From: Gaiellasilicea sp963806955
Lineage (GTDB): Bacteria; Actinomycetota; Thermoleophilia; Gaiellales; Gaiellaceae
NCBI GenBank assembly: GCA_963806955.1
Contig: CAWDZG010000001.1
Location: 62,001 to 126,000 of the forward strand
DNA: 64,000 bases
Direction of reading: 5' to 3'
Positions 1 to 8,975 of the stretch are shown in pieces (positions within the stretch are counted from its first letter, which is position 1; every line of letters starts with the position of its first letter). A program made the translations under genes and the position numbers. A model generated the notes under the pieces. The model was not told the DNA's origin and did no database searches. It saw only the letters and a list, made by a program, of their open reading frames with translations.

Positions 1-558
1 CACCGGCACGAGCAGCTACGCGCTCGTCGCAACGACGGACGTACGCTTTCGCCTCGCCGGGGAGCAGGTCGACGACCGACCGCGGCGCGTACCTGTTCGA
101 GCTCGCAGCGCCCCTGGCGCGCCGCGTGGGTCACGGACGGTATCCATCCCGACGGCTGGATGCGACCGCACACCCCGGCCACGATCTCCGTCTTCGCCGA
201 GCCAGGACAGACACGTCCGCTTGAGCGCTACGTGACGCTGTCGCTCTCGTCACCCGATGTCGATCAGCGCTGGCCGGTGAAGATCTCGAGCAACCTCGAC
301 CGCTCGCACCCGCGAGCTCGGCCGCAGACACGACCCTCGACCGCCTCGTCACGGTCTGCGTGCCGCTGCGCGGCTCCGGGCGACGGTCGTGATCGAGACT
401 CCCACCGTCGCGACGCGTGTACCGCGATCCCGACCGACGACGGCAGCCGACGGGCGAGACTCGACCGGCCGGTCGGGCTGCTGCTTGGCACAGTCGCGCT
501 CGCAGACGAGCACGTGCCCGTCGAGCGCTGCCCGCCGACCGGTCGTCCGGTAGAGTAA
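1..558 (+). pseudogene. 3' end of an unidentified gene, reading frame broken several times
   Basis: Protein-like stretches occur in alternating frames up to a TAA at 556-558. One frame gives a run around TDGIHPDGWMRPHTPATIS and on to WPVKISSNL (about 133-295). A second frame gives DTTLDRLVTVCVPLRG (about 322-378), a third ATVVIETPTVATRVP, and the first frame returns for LDRPVGLLLGTVALADEH before the stop. The pieces read like the extracellular C-terminal part of a membrane or secreted protein, but I do not recognise the family. At least three indels would be needed to restore one frame, so this is either a decayed gene or a poorly read contig end. The start lies outside the window. Confidence 0.35.
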
Positions 559-569
559 GCCGCCTGCAA

Positions 570-642
570 GGGCGGTTAGCTCAGTTGGGAGAGCACCAGC
601 TCGACAAGCTGGGGGTCACTGGTTCGAGCCCAGTACCGCCCA
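570..642 (+). tRNA. tRNA-Val (anticodon GAC)
   Basis: A complete cloverleaf can be folded: acceptor stem GGGCGGT pairs with ACCGCCC, D-arm GCTC/GAGC, anticodon stem CCAGC/GCTGG, T-arm ACTGG/CCAGT with loop TTCGAGC. The seven-base anticodon loop 601-607 is TCGACAA, so the anticodon at 603-605 is GAC (valine). Position 33 (base 602) is C instead of the almost universal U. The discriminator is A and the 3' CCA is not fully encoded (ACC then T). A terminator follows within 20 nt. Confidence 0.93.
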
Positions 643-660
643 CCTCCCGTAACGCGAAGG

Positions 661-680
661 CCCCGCAATAGCGGGGTTTT
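661..680 (+). terminator. Rho-independent terminator of tRNA-Val
   Basis: CCCCGC-AATA-GCGGGG is a perfect 6-bp stem with a 4-nt loop followed by TTTT, 18 nt after the tRNA. It also separates the tRNA from the convergent minus-strand gene ending at 719. Confidence 0.85.
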
Positions 681-718
681 CTCGCCCTTCCGCGGCCCAT
701 GGTCTGACCACAGCGCAT

Positions 719-1759
719 CTAGGGGTTCCAGCTGCCGCGGAGAAAGCGGACGACGAGCGTCGCCAGCGTCAGCAGGAGCGCGGCGGTCACGGCGGCGATC
801 GCGAACATCGCAACCGGATCGGAGTCGCTGCTCGGCAGCTCGCCGAGCAGCGGCACGCGCACGCCGGCGACACCCTGATCCTCGCTGCCGACGATCGGCG
901 GCAGGGCTTCGGCTGTTGCTGCACCGGGCGGACGCGTGGGAGCGGGGTCGCGCCGCCCCTCCTCCAGCTCTCGGCGCAGGAGCAGGGCGCGCGCGGTGCT
1001 CTCGGCCGCGGCGGTCGGCTCGCACGCCGGCTCGCCCCGCTCGGCGACCGGCACGACGCTGCGCTCGGAGACGACGCGCACAGCGGTCGTCGGCGCGGTC
1101 GCGTCGAGCCGGGGCCGGCGCGAGATGCTGAGCACGTAGGTGCCGGGCTCGAGCTGCCGCTTGCCGAGGCGGCCCGTGAAGTCGAGCGTGTTCACGCCCT
1201 CTCGCCCTTCGAGCCGCTGGACGGCCGCGACGCGGCACGACGGCGCCGGGCCGCGGGCGAGGAGGTAGAACCGCCCGGCCTCGGACAAGCTGAACTCCAA
1301 CTCGACGAGCCGTCGTTTCCCGGCCCGCTTCTGCGTTGCGCTCAACGGCTTCGCGTGGCTGCGCTCGTTGCGCGAGGCCGAGGGATGCTCGGAGGAGCCC
1401 GCACTTGCTTGGGTGCTCGGCCCGCTCGAAGCTCCCGGGTCGGGCGACGGGGCTGCGGACGACCCGTTCGGTTTCGGGGCAGGCGGGACCGGGGCCGTAG
1501 CGACCGGTCGTGTGACCGCCGGCGCTGCAACGGACGGCGGGACGACCGGCGGTGGCGGGACAACCGGCGGTGGCGGCGGAACGACCGGCGGGATCGGTAC
1601 CGGCACGGGCGCCGGCGGCACCGGCGGCACCGGGACGGGCACGGGCACCGGGGCGGTCACGGGAGGCGGCACGCCGGGTATGGGTACGTCCAGCGCGCGC
1701 GCAGGCTGAACCGCGCCGAGCGCGGCAAGTGCGAGGGCCAGCAGTGCGAGTCGGGACAT
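719..1759 (-). CDS. Exported Pro/Val-rich protein with C-terminal membrane anchor
   Basis: The 346-aa product starts with a signal peptide (MSRLALLALALAALG, then PARA) and then has about 60 residues of V-P, P-V and PPPVV repeats, a low-complexity stalk. A Ser/Pro/Ala-rich segment leads to a small globular domain (VELEFSLSEAGRFYLLARG ... PGTYVLSI). One hydrophobic helix near the C-terminus (VAMFAIAAVTAALLLTLATL) ends in a basic RFLRGSW tail. The start at 1759 was chosen because the signal peptide begins there; the open frame extends further upstream without coding character. The likely role is a surface-attached stalk protein. I cannot assign a family or partner. Confidence 0.7.
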   Translation of the reverse strand: MSRLALLALALAALGAVQPARALDVPIPGVPPPVTAPVPVPVPVPPVPPAPVPVPIPPVVPPPPPVVPPPPVVPPSVAAPAVTRPVATAPVPPAPKPNGSSAAPSPDPGASSGPSTQASAGSSEHPSASRNERSHAKPLSATQKRAGKRRLVELEFSLSEAGRFYLLARGPAPSCRVAAVQRLEGREGVNTLDFTGRLGKRQLEPGTYVLSISRRPRLDATAPTTAVRVVSERSVVPVAERGEPACEPTAAAESTARALLLRRELEEGRRDPAPTRPPGAATAEALPPIVGSEDQGVAGVRVPLLGELPSSDSDPVAMFAIAAVTAALLLTLATLVVRFLRGSWNP

Positions 1760-1833
1760 GCGCCGCTCCAGTCCGGGAACCGAACTTCCGTCGCTACAAC
1801 GGAGCCGGCCCCCGAACGGATGCGGCGGAAACG

Positions 1834-2019
1834 CTACGCCGGGCGGTCGGTTTCGCTGCTCGGCGGCTCGGACGTCGGCATCCCGGCCGGATCGGCCGGC
1901 GGGGCGACGGGCTCGTGCGAGTGGTCGTGACCGGTGTGGTCGTGGTCGTGCCCTGTGTGGTCGTCCCCGTTCGACGACCCACCGGAGAACATCGATTTGA
2001 GCTTGTCCATGAACGACAT
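1834..2019 (-). CDS. Small His/Asp-rich, probably metal-binding protein
   Basis: The 61-aa product starts MSFMDKLKSMFSGGSS, an amphipathic segment, and continues into a dense run of DH, GH and HDH motifs (about residues 19-35), then an acidic/Pro-rich tail. AGGGAG lies 8 nt before the ATG on the minus strand, a good ribosome site that fixes the start. Such His-Asp clusters usually bind Zn, Ni or Cu; whether it is a chaperone or a buffer is not visible. The downstream minus-strand gene is the exported Pro/Val-rich protein. Confidence 0.65.
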   Translation of the reverse strand: MSFMDKLKSMFSGGSSNGDDHTGHDHDHTGHDHSHEPVAPPADPAGMPTSEPPSSETDRPA

Positions 2020-2121
2020 GTTGGCGGCTCCCTATTCGAGGGTGAACCGGGATCCTAGGTAGGTGGGGCCGCCGCCGCAACGGAAGCCCTACGCAGTTGT
2101 CGCTGACCGGGCTCCTCGACG

Positions 2122-2445
2122 TCAAGCCTTCTTGACGACGAGCGTCGCGTGCATGCCTCGTTTTCGGTGGTCGGAGAGGGAGCACCAGAGCGTGAATCGG
2201 CCCGGCAGGAAGCGAGCCTCGAGCTCGCCGACGCGGCCCGGCCTGACCTTGCCGACCCGGTAGATGCGCGTGCCACCGACCCGGCGGAGCCGCAGGTCGT
2301 GCTCGTCCTCGCCGAAGTTCGCGAGCTGCACGATCGCCGGCCCGGCCTTGATCGTCTGGCGCGAGAGCGCGTAGCCGTACTCCTCTGCACCGACCTGGAG
2401 CCGGGCGGGGGCGAGCGTGAGCAGGACGAGGGCGGTCGCGATCAC
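2122..2445 (-). CDS. Small exported cupredoxin-like protein
   Basis: The frame begins at a GTG that overlaps the TGA of the DUF1501 gene (GTGA), a typical coupled arrangement, giving 107 aa. The first 20 residues form a signal peptide (VIATALVLLTLAPARLQVGA). The rest resembles small plastocyanin/sulfocyanin folds: an internal N-F-x-E-D-E-H-D segment supplies one His, and the C-terminal FTLWCSLSDHRKRGMHATL supplies Cys, His and Met in the order of a type-1 copper site. It probably carries copper or an electron outside the membrane. A longer start upstream at 2514 would lie inside DUF1501 and is unlikely. Confidence 0.72.
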   Translation of the reverse strand: MIATALVLLTLAPARLQVGAEEYGYALSRQTIKAGPAIVQLANFGEDEHDLRLRRVGGTRIYRVGKVRPGRVGELEARFLPGRFTLWCSLSDHRKRGMHATLVVKKA

Positions 2446-3825
2446 TTGAGCAGCTTCGGCCGGGCGAACGAGCGCGCGCCCGGGATCACCGCCTCCGCGT
2501 CCGTGTCGAGCCACTGCTCCAGCAGGCCGCTGTAGACGCCGCGGAAGTCGGATGTCGCGCGCAGGTTGCCGTGGTCGTCGAGCTTCGCCAGGCCGGGGAA
2601 CTCGCCGATCATCCTGCCGCTCGCGCGGCTGCCGATCAGGAAGCCCGCACCGGCGGCGCCGTGATCCGTGCCGTTCGAGCCGTTCTCCTTCGCGCGCCGG
2701 CCGAACTCCGACCAGACGTGCACGAGCACGCGGTCGGCGAGACCGCGTGACTCGAGGTCACGCTGGAACGCGAGCAGGCTGTCCGCGGTCAGTGCGAGCC
2801 CGTCGGCGAGCTCCTGCGGCTGGTCGTCGTGGGTGTCGTACATCCCCGGCGCCGACAGCGCGGCGACGCGGACCGGCAGGCCCGCCCCGAGCATCGCGGC
2901 CAGCCCTGCGAGCCGGCGTGGGAAGGAGTCCTCGGCCTTCGGGATAGGCGACGGGGCTCGTGTAGCCGGGCTGGTTCTTCTGCGGCTTGAAGGGCAGCAG
3001 CTGCTCGCGGAGGCGGGCCGACTGCCGTGCGGCCGCCGTCGCCTGCGTGAGTGCGGCGTCGCCGCCGGTCGGAAGCGCTCCGAGGGATGAGATCGCCTGC
3101 AGCATCTGCGCCTCCACCTCGCCCCAGACGTTGCGGGTCCAGAAGTCGTAGCGGTCGGGGCCGTCGATCGAGGCGACGGGAAGCCGGGCCGTGGCGAGCG
3201 CCGGCTGCAGGCGCGACTCGAGCGACAGCCCCTGGAGCGGGTTGTCCGGCGAGCCGACGCGGTCGAGGTACCGTCCGAGCCAGCCGGTGCGCAGCTGTTC
3301 GTTCGTGGCGCCGACCTCCCAGAAGTGACGCGAGGTGAAGTGCGACTGGTCCGGCCCTGTGTAGCCGACACCGGGCAGCACGCTGACCTTGCCCTCGGCG
3401 TGCAGCGTCGCCAGCGATGCGAGAGACGGATGCCAGCGCAGCCGCTCGTCCTCGGCGAAGGCGATCCCGGCCGACTCGGGCAAGGCGAGGCGCGGGCGGA
3501 GGCGCCGGTAGAGCGGGTCGCCGCTCGGGAACAGCATCGAGAGCGAGTCGGCACCGCCGTCGAGGAAGACCGAGACGAGCACCTTCTGCGGGCCTGCGGC
3601 TGCCGCGGCCGCGATTCCATCCTCGAACGCGCGCGGCAGCAGCGCCCCGCCGCCGTAGACCGCGAGCGCCAACCCGGCTGTCCGGGCGAGGAACGCTCGT
3701 CGATCGAGCCCGGTTCCGGCCGGGAGCGGCATTCCGGCCTCGACCGCCGGCAGTCCGCGCCCTGCCTCCGCCGCGGCACGGCGGAGCAGGTCGGTGCGCG
3801 AGAAGTCGGAGCAGCAGCGGGCCAT
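2442..3825 (-). CDS. DUF1501 family exported protein (one frameshift)
   Basis: The N-terminus MARCCSDFSRTDLLRRA leads to a twin-arginine-like motif (LDRRAFLARTAGLALAVYGG) and then the DUF1501 domain: KVLVSVFLDGGADSLSML, YTGPDQSHFTSRHFWE, and at the C-terminus HVWSEFGRRAKENGSNGTDHGAAGAGF. Family members are alkaline-phosphatase-like proteins of unknown substrate, commonly encoded beside DUF1800 proteins. The start ATG overlaps the stop of the DUF1800 gene (TGATG). The frame breaks at a CCC-G at 2943-2941; skipping one base restores 460 aa in family order (YP then KAEDSFPRRL). Confidence 0.85.
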
Positions 3826-5160
3826 CAGGAGGTCTGGAGGTCGGGGGAGACGGCGATCAGCTGGCGCAGCGCGTTCGCGGTCAGGAAGCGGTAGCTCGTC
3901 TGCTTCCAGCGCGCGTCCGCCTGGCCCATCGACTTGCCCGCGAAGGAGACGAGCGCGGCCCGCGTCTCCGGCCGGAGCGTCGGCTTGCCCCAGAACGCGA
4001 TCGCGGCGTCGACGAGCGCGGCCGGGTCGGCGGGAAGGGACGCGGCCTGCTTGTCGGTCAGCGAGTACGGCTGCGTGGCGTAGTTCGCGACCTGCCAGCG
4101 GCCGCGGAAGGTGGCGGTGTCGAGCCAGCGCTCGTCGTCCCAGCCGGAGACGTTCGGCGGCATGAAGAGCCGCTGGCCGGACTGGCCGGCGAGCCACGCC
4201 CATGACTGCGTGTCGACACCGCGTCCGAGTGCGCGGAGGAGGCCGGCGGTGTAGACGGCCGGCGGCTTGACCATCCGCGGGCCGGTGTAGAGCGTCGGAT
4301 GCCGGAGAATCGCTTCGAGCACCGGACGGAGCTGGAAGTCCTTGCGGTAGAGCGCCTCGAGCGAGCGGCGCGTCGCGGAGTCGGGCGCGGCGGGGACGAA
4401 GTAGCCCCAGAGCTTCTCGACGAAGAAGGAGGCGTGCTGCCGGTGCTGCAGGCAGAGGCGGACCGCGTCCTGCCAGTCGAACGTCCCCGCCTTGCCGAAG
4501 ATGCGCTTGCGGCCGCCGTCGTGGCGGTCGCGCTCGTAGCGGAAGTTGACGCTGCCGGCCCCGCGCCGCCAGTCGTTGCGAAACCCGGTCAGCGCGCGCG
4601 CCTGCTCGCGGACGTCGCTCTCGGTGTAGCCGCGCCCGGCGCCGAGCGTGAACAGCTCCATCAGCTCGCGCGCATAGTTCTCGTTCGGCGACCACTTCGT
4701 GTTCTTCGTCCCCGAGAGCCAGAGCAGCATCGCCGGGTCCTTCGTCACCTCGAGCACGAGCGAGTCGAATGCGCCGAGCGCGTGCCGGCGCAGGAGCTTG
4801 TTCTGGTCCAGCATCAGCTTCTGCGAGCCGACGCCGGCGAGCGACGTGGCGAACCAGTCGTGCCAGACGAGGGTCATCCGCTCGACGAGCGGGCGCGACG
4901 TGCGCACCATCCGGTCGAGCCACCAGAGGTGATCGTGGCCCCAGGCGTCGGCCGGGGCCAGGGCGCGGCCCTTGTCGTCGCGGGGCGCCGGCCCGACGAA
5001 CCGCTCGGCGCGCGGGCGGGTCAGCGAGCGAACGGCGCCGTCGAGCCCGAGCTTCGCGAGCGCGTCGGCCTCGCCCGGGCCGCGGGCCGAAGCCGGCACG
5101 CCAGAGCAGGCGCTCTGCCTGCTGGCGCCCGAACGGGCCTCGGTAGGCGGTAACCCCCAT
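3825..5160 (-). CDS. DUF1800 family protein (one frameshift)
   Basis: The protein starts MGVTAYRGPFGRQQAERLLWRAGFGPRPG, the usual DUF1800 opening, in one frame. It continues in another frame with LAKLGLDGAVRSLTRP through LWWLDRMVRTSRPLVERMTLVWHDWFAT, LLRRHALGAFDSLVLEVTKDPAMLLWL, NENYARELMELFTLG and the C-terminal FMPPNVSGWDDE. The break sits at CCC-GGG (5079-5074); removing one base gives 444 aa. DUF1800 and DUF1501 proteins are usually co-encoded and co-exported; function is not established. This gene leads the operon DUF1800-DUF1501-cupredoxin. No hydrophobic signal peptide is visible at this start. Confidence 0.85.
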
Positions 5161-5276
5161 CCCGAACGGTGTATCGGCACGGGAGCCGCGTCGCTACAGC
5201 CGTTCGGGTGAGGCAGTTGCAAGGGTTTCGTAAAGCCGGCCTAGTGCCTGCGGCCGGGGGACCCTTTCTCCGGTTG

Positions 5277-5690
5277 TTACTGCGAGATCCGCTGCACCGT
5301 CTCGCCCGTGAGGGTGTCGTGCCCGGAAGTGGCGACATCGGCCTGGGCAAGGATTCCGACCAGGCGTCCGTCCTCCTCGCACACCGGCAGCCGCCGGACC
5401 TGGTGCTCGGCCATCAGCCGCGCTGCCTCCTCGAGGCTCTGCTGTGGATCGACCGTGACGAGCTCCTTCGAGGCGATCTCGCCGACGGTCGTGTCGCCGC
5501 TGCGGCCCTCGCCGAGCACGCGCAGGGCGAGGTCGCGGTCGGTGACCACGCCGACGAGCCGGTCGTCCTCGACGATCGGCAGCGAGCCGACGTTCTCCGA
5601 CTTCATCGTCCGTGCCGCCTCGGTGGCCGTCGCGGATGGGTCGAGCGTGGCCGGGTTCGCCGTCATGGCGTCCTGGATCGTGTCGTGCAT
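5277..5690 (-). CDS. Tandem CBS-domain protein
   Basis: The 137-aa protein consists of two CBS motifs: residues about 1-65 (MHDTIQDAMTANPATLDPS ... VGSLPIVEDDRLVGVVTDRDL) and about 75-130 (ELVTVDPQQSLEEAARLMAEHQVRRLPVCE ... GRLVGILAQADV). Paired CBS domains form a Bateman module that binds adenosyl ligands. There is no attached enzyme domain, so this is a free-standing sensor or modulator whose target cannot be read here. GGGAGC lies just upstream of the ATG. It is followed on the same strand, after 116 bp, by DUF1800; no link is apparent. Confidence 0.88.
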   Translation of the reverse strand: MHDTIQDAMTANPATLDPSATATEAARTMKSENVGSLPIVEDDRLVGVVTDRDLALRVLGEGRSGDTTVGEIASKELVTVDPQQSLEEAARLMAEHQVRRLPVCEEDGRLVGILAQADVATSGHDTLTGETVQRISQ

Positions 5691-5740
5691 GAGCTGCTCC
5701 CTTCGTGGCTTCCGAGCCTCTCTCTACCCTCGGAGCGAAC

Positions 5741-6121
5741 GTGAAAACGATCGCCCTCCTCCTCGCCGCGTCCTTCGTCGGCGTCCAGCCGAACCAGGCG
5801 TCGGTGGGAGAGGAGATCACCGTCACGGGGCCGCCGGTGCGAGTGGTCGTGCTCGAGCCGTTCGACACTGCCGGCGGGCCGATGCCGCTCGGCGCCACGG
5901 GCACCGACGGCACGCTCGTGGTCGAGGTGCCCGACGTCGCCGTCGGGACGTACCGGATCGTGATCGGCGGCGAGCCGGAGGCGCCGGTGCTCGAGGTGAC
6001 GGCCGCGAAGCTCTCGCGCGACACCTCCGCGCTGCTGCTCGGATTCGGCTTCGTGCTCGTGCTCGGGCTGTTCGTCGCAGGCGTCGTCGTGCACCGGCGC
6101 TGGCGCGACGCGATCTCCTAG
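5741..6121 (+). CDS. Exported protein with beta domain and C-terminal membrane anchor
   Basis: The GTG at 5741 gives a 126-aa protein with signal peptide VKTIALLLAASFVGVQ, a short beta-rich domain (ASVGEEITVTGPPVRVVVLE ... GTYRIVIGG), one C-terminal transmembrane helix (SALLLGFGFVLVLGLFVAGVVV) and a basic tail HRRWRD. GGAG at 5732-5735 and TACCCT at 5725-5730 support this start. The order signal peptide, extracytoplasmic beta domain, anchor resembles small envelope or CopC/YtfJ-like proteins, but no metal ligands are visible and I assign no function. Confidence 0.7.
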   Translation: MKTIALLLAASFVGVQPNQASVGEEITVTGPPVRVVVLEPFDTAGGPMPLGATGTDGTLVVEVPDVAVGTYRIVIGGEPEAPVLEVTAAKLSRDTSALLLGFGFVLVLGLFVAGVVVHRRWRDAIS

Positions 6122-6224
6122 TCCGCGGTCGGCACGTCCTCCGCGTCGCCCTGCTCCTCCTCGGGATCGGGGACGGGGGAGCCTTCGAGCTCGTCGTTTC
6201 GGTCGTCCTCGCGCGGGTGCTCAG

Positions 6225-6230
6225 TATCCT
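6225..6230 (+). promoter_or_regulatory. -10 hexamer TATCCT before thrS
   Basis: TATCCT fits the actinobacterial -10 consensus TANNNT and ends 8 nt before the thrS ATG; no Shine-Dalgarno lies between, so thrS mRNA is probably leaderless or nearly so. No T-box-like leader is present. Confidence 0.5.
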
Positions 6231-6238
6231 GATCTCTC

Positions 6239-8141
6239 ATGAAGGTGCTTCTGCCCGACTCCTCGGAACTCGAACTTCCGGACGGCGCGACCGGCCTCGA
6301 CGCCGCGCGCGCGATCGGGCCGAAGCTCGCCGAGCAGGCGGTGCTGATCAAGCAGAACGGGAACGTGCAGGATCTGCGGGCGCCGCTCGCCGACGGCCAG
6401 CCGATCCAGATCCTGACCACGCGGGACACCGGCGACCGCGACGCGCTCGCGGTGCTCCGGCATTCGACCGCGCACCTGCTCGCCGAGGCGGTGCGCCGGC
6501 TCTATCCCGGCGTGAAGGTCGCGATCGGCCCCGCGATCGAGAACGGCTTCTACTACGACTTCGAGTTCCCCGAGCCGATCCGCGAGGAGGCGCTCGAGCG
6601 GATCGAGGCCGAGATGCTGCGCGAGCTGCAGGAGGGCCGCGCCTGGGCGCGCGAGGAGATCACCGCCGACGAGGCGAAGCGCCGCTTCGAGGCGGAGGGG
6701 GAGACGTACAAGGTCGAGCTCGTCGACACAGCCGAGGGCGACATCTCCCTCTACACGCAGGGCGAGTTCACCGATCTCTGCCGCGGTCCGCACCTGCAGG
6801 ACTCCAAGCCGATCAAGGCGATCAAGCTGACCTCGCTCGCAGGCGCGTACTGGCGCGGCGACGAGCGGAACACGCAGCTGACGCGGATCTACGGCACCGC
6901 GTTCTACTCGCAGGCCGATCTCGACGCGCACCTCGAGCGGCTCGAGCAGGCGAAGGCGCGCGACCACCGCAAGCTCGGCCGCGACCTCGACCTCGTCCAC
7001 TTCGACGAGCACTCGCCCGGGCTCGCCGCTCTGGCACCCGAAGGGGATGGCGATCTGGAACGCGCTCGAGGACCTGCGCCGGCGCGAGAACGCCCGCCGC
7101 GGCTACAGCGAGGTGAAGACGCCGCTCCTCTACGACACCGAGCTCTGGGTCACCTCGGGTCACTGGGAGAAGTACCGCGAGAACATGTTCCTGATCGAGC
7201 AGGAGGACAAGACCTTCGGCCTCAAGCCGATGAACTGCCCCGGGCACATGCTCCTCTTCGGCTCCGACCTGCGCAGCTACCGCGATCTCCCCGTGCGCTT
7301 CGCCGAGTCGTCGACGCTGCACCGCGACGAGCCGACGGGCACGTTGCACGGGCTGCTGCGCGTCCGCCACGTCACCCAGGACGACGCGCACATCTTCTGC
7401 ACCCGCGACCAGATCGAGGACGAGATCTTCGCCTGCCTCGACTTCGCCGCCTATCTCTACGGCCTCTTCGAGATGGACGCGCGCTTCGAGCTCTCCACCC
7501 GGCCGGAGAACAAGCTCGGCACCGACGAGGAGTGGGACGTGACCGAGGGCGCCCTCCGTGCTGCGCTCGAGCGGCGCGGAATCGACTACGAGCTGAACGA
7601 GGGCGACGGCGCCTTCTACGGGCCGAAGATCGACCTGCACATGACCGACGTGCTCGGCCGCTCCTGGCAGATGGGGACGATCCAGCTCGACTCGCAGATG
7701 CCGCAGCGGTTCGGGCTCTCGTTCATGACCGCCGAGAACGAGGAGCAGTTCCCGTATGTGATCCACCGGGCGCTGCTCGGCTCGCTCGAGCGCTTCATCG
7801 GCATCCTGATCGAGCACTACGGCGGCGCGTTCCCCTTCTGGCTCGCACCCGTGCAGTTGCGCCTGATCCCCGTCGCCGAGAGCCACCGCGGCGCCGTCCA
7901 CGAGCTGCGCGACCGGATCGGGGCGGAGGGCTTCCGCGTCGACGTCGACGAGCGCGACGAGACGCTCGGCAAGCGGATCCGCGACGCGGAGCTCGAGAAG
8001 ATCCCGTACACGATCGTCTACGGCGACCGCGAGTCGGACGCGTCGCTCGCCGTGCGCGAACGGGGCGGCGAGCAGGCGACGGCGAGCCTCGCGGAGCTGC
8101 TCGAACGCTTCCGTGCGGCAGTTGCTACGATCAGCCCCTGA
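6239..8141 (+). CDS. thrS: Threonine-tRNA ligase (one frameshift)
   Basis: ThrRS charges tRNA-Thr in the cytoplasm. The order is canonical: TGS domain (residues about 1-60), editing domain with HSTAHLL and CRGPHL zinc/editing motifs (about 75-230), class II core starting WHPKGM with PMNCPGHM, RDEPTGTLHGLLRVRHVTQDD and FYGPKIDLH, and the anticodon-binding domain from about residue 530. The frame breaks at CCC-GGG (7016-7021); removing one base gives SPGSPLWHPKGM, exactly the family sequence, and 633 aa in total. The gene is followed by the infC leader. Confidence 0.95.
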
Positions 8142-8223
8142 AAAGAAGGAGCGGACCACTGCCCCTCACCCTCCCGGGCCCACGACGCTCGCGAGGGTTC
8201 AACCGAGCCGGTTGGACGAGGAA

Positions 8224-8295
8224 ATGTGGCCGCTGCGTGCAGCGGTTTTTGTCGTCCATGAGGAGGATTCAACGAGCTTGGTGAAGAGCCTTTGA
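8224..8295 (+). CDS. Possible leader peptide overlapping the infC start
   Basis: ATG at 8224 opens a 23-codon frame (MWPLRAAVFVVHEEDSTSLVKSL) that runs through the attenuator-like hairpin and ends with a TGA overlapping the infC TTG start. If translated, a ribosome here would melt the hairpin and deliver translation to infC. The ribosome site is poor (GAGGA directly before the ATG). Position is the only support. Confidence 0.25.
   Translation: MWPLRAAVFVVHEEDSTSLVKSL
8230..8250 (+). terminator. Intrinsic terminator/attenuator in the infC leader
   Basis: CCGCTGC-GT-GCAGCGG is a perfect 7-bp stem followed by TTTTT, located 41 nt before infC. It lies after thrS and before infC-rpmI-rplT, where many bacteria place an L20- or IF3-controlled attenuator. 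Upstream pairs (ACCCTC with GAGGGT, AACCG with CGGTT, 8167-8215) could form alternative structures. It may simply terminate thrS, with infC started by read-through. Confidence 0.65.
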
Positions 8296-8975
8296 GGCCG
8301 AGACGCCGTCCGGAAGACCGGCGCGTACCACAGCCGCAGGACCGGATCAACGAGAACATCCGCGTCCCCCAGGTTCGCCTGGTGGGCGAGGCCGGAGAGC
8401 AGATCGGGATCAAGTCGACGGACGAGGCGCGCGAGTACGCGTACTCGAAGGGGCTCGACCTCGTCGAGGTCGCGGCGCAGGCCGATCCGCCGGTCGCGCG
8501 GGTGATGGACTACGGCAAGTACCGCTACGAGCAGGAGCAGAAGGCCAAGCTCGCCCGGAAGCACCAGACCCAGATCAACGTCAAGGAGATCAAGTTCAGG
8601 CCGAAGATCGGCATTCACGACTACGAGACGAAGAAGGGCCACGTCGTGCGCTTTCTCAACCAGCGCGCGAAGGTCAAGGTGACGATCATGTTCCGGGGGC
8701 GGGAGAACCTGCATCCGGAGCGCGGTCGCGACCTGCTGCTTCGTCTCGCCGAGGAGATCAAGGAGCTCGGCCAGGTCGAATCGCCGCCGCTCCTCGACGG
8801 GCGGAACATGGTCATGCTGCTGGGCCCCACGAAAAACGCAGGAGTGAAACCAGATGCCAAAGATGAAGAGATCGAGCGGAGCGAAGAAGCGCTTCAAGGT
8901 GACGGGGACGGGAAAGATCCTGCGCCGTCACGCGATGCAGAGCCACAACCTGGAGCACAAGTCGGCAAAGCGTAA
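8292..8975 (+). CDS. infC: Translation initiation factor IF-3
   Basis: IF3 binds the 30S subunit and checks start codons. The N-domain motif RINENIRVPQVRLVGEAGEQ is near residue 18, the linker is KYRYEQEQKAKLARKHQ, and the C-domain has VKEIKFRPKIGIHDYETK and VTIMFRGRE. Start is TTG at 8292; the previous in-frame stop is at 8259 and no ATG, GTG or TTG lies between. As read, the protein has 227 aa and overlaps rpmI by 122 bp. Dropping one A from the run 8832-8836 would end it at a TGA at 8845-8847 (184 aa, the usual length), just after the rpmI ribosome site GGAG. Confidence 0.95.
   Translation: MRPRRRPEDRRVPQPQDRINENIRVPQVRLVGEAGEQIGIKSTDEAREYAYSKGLDLVEVAAQADPPVARVMDYGKYRYEQEQKAKLARKHQTQINVKEIKFRPKIGIHDYETKKGHVVRFLNQRAKVKVTIMFRGRENLHPERGRDLLLRLAEEIKELGQVESPPLLDGRNMVMLLGPTKNAGVKPDAKDEEIERSEEALQGDGDGKDPAPSRDAEPQPGAQVGKA

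Noticed and set aside
6190..6238. T-box or other riboswitch before thrS or pheS
   Set aside because: The gaps are too short (thrS promoter box 8 nt away; pheS gap 24 bp) and no specifier loop or terminator pair is present.
6118..6240. A 40-codon acidic minus-strand frame (MRDQDTEHPREDDRN...) between two plus-strand genes
   Set aside because: Its start codon overlaps the thrS ATG and its promoter would have to lie inside thrS; no ribosome site or -10 box is visible. The acidic composition can arise from the opposite strand of a Ser/Pro-rich, GC-biased stretch.
6822..8159. Long minus-strand frames opposite thrS, secA, E1-beta, lpdA, ahcY-mtnA, the ftsX-helicase region and the cyclase
   Set aside because: They are long only because a high-GC coding strand leaves few stops on its complement; they are low-complexity (Arg/Ala/Leu/Glu) and the conserved genes are on the other strand.
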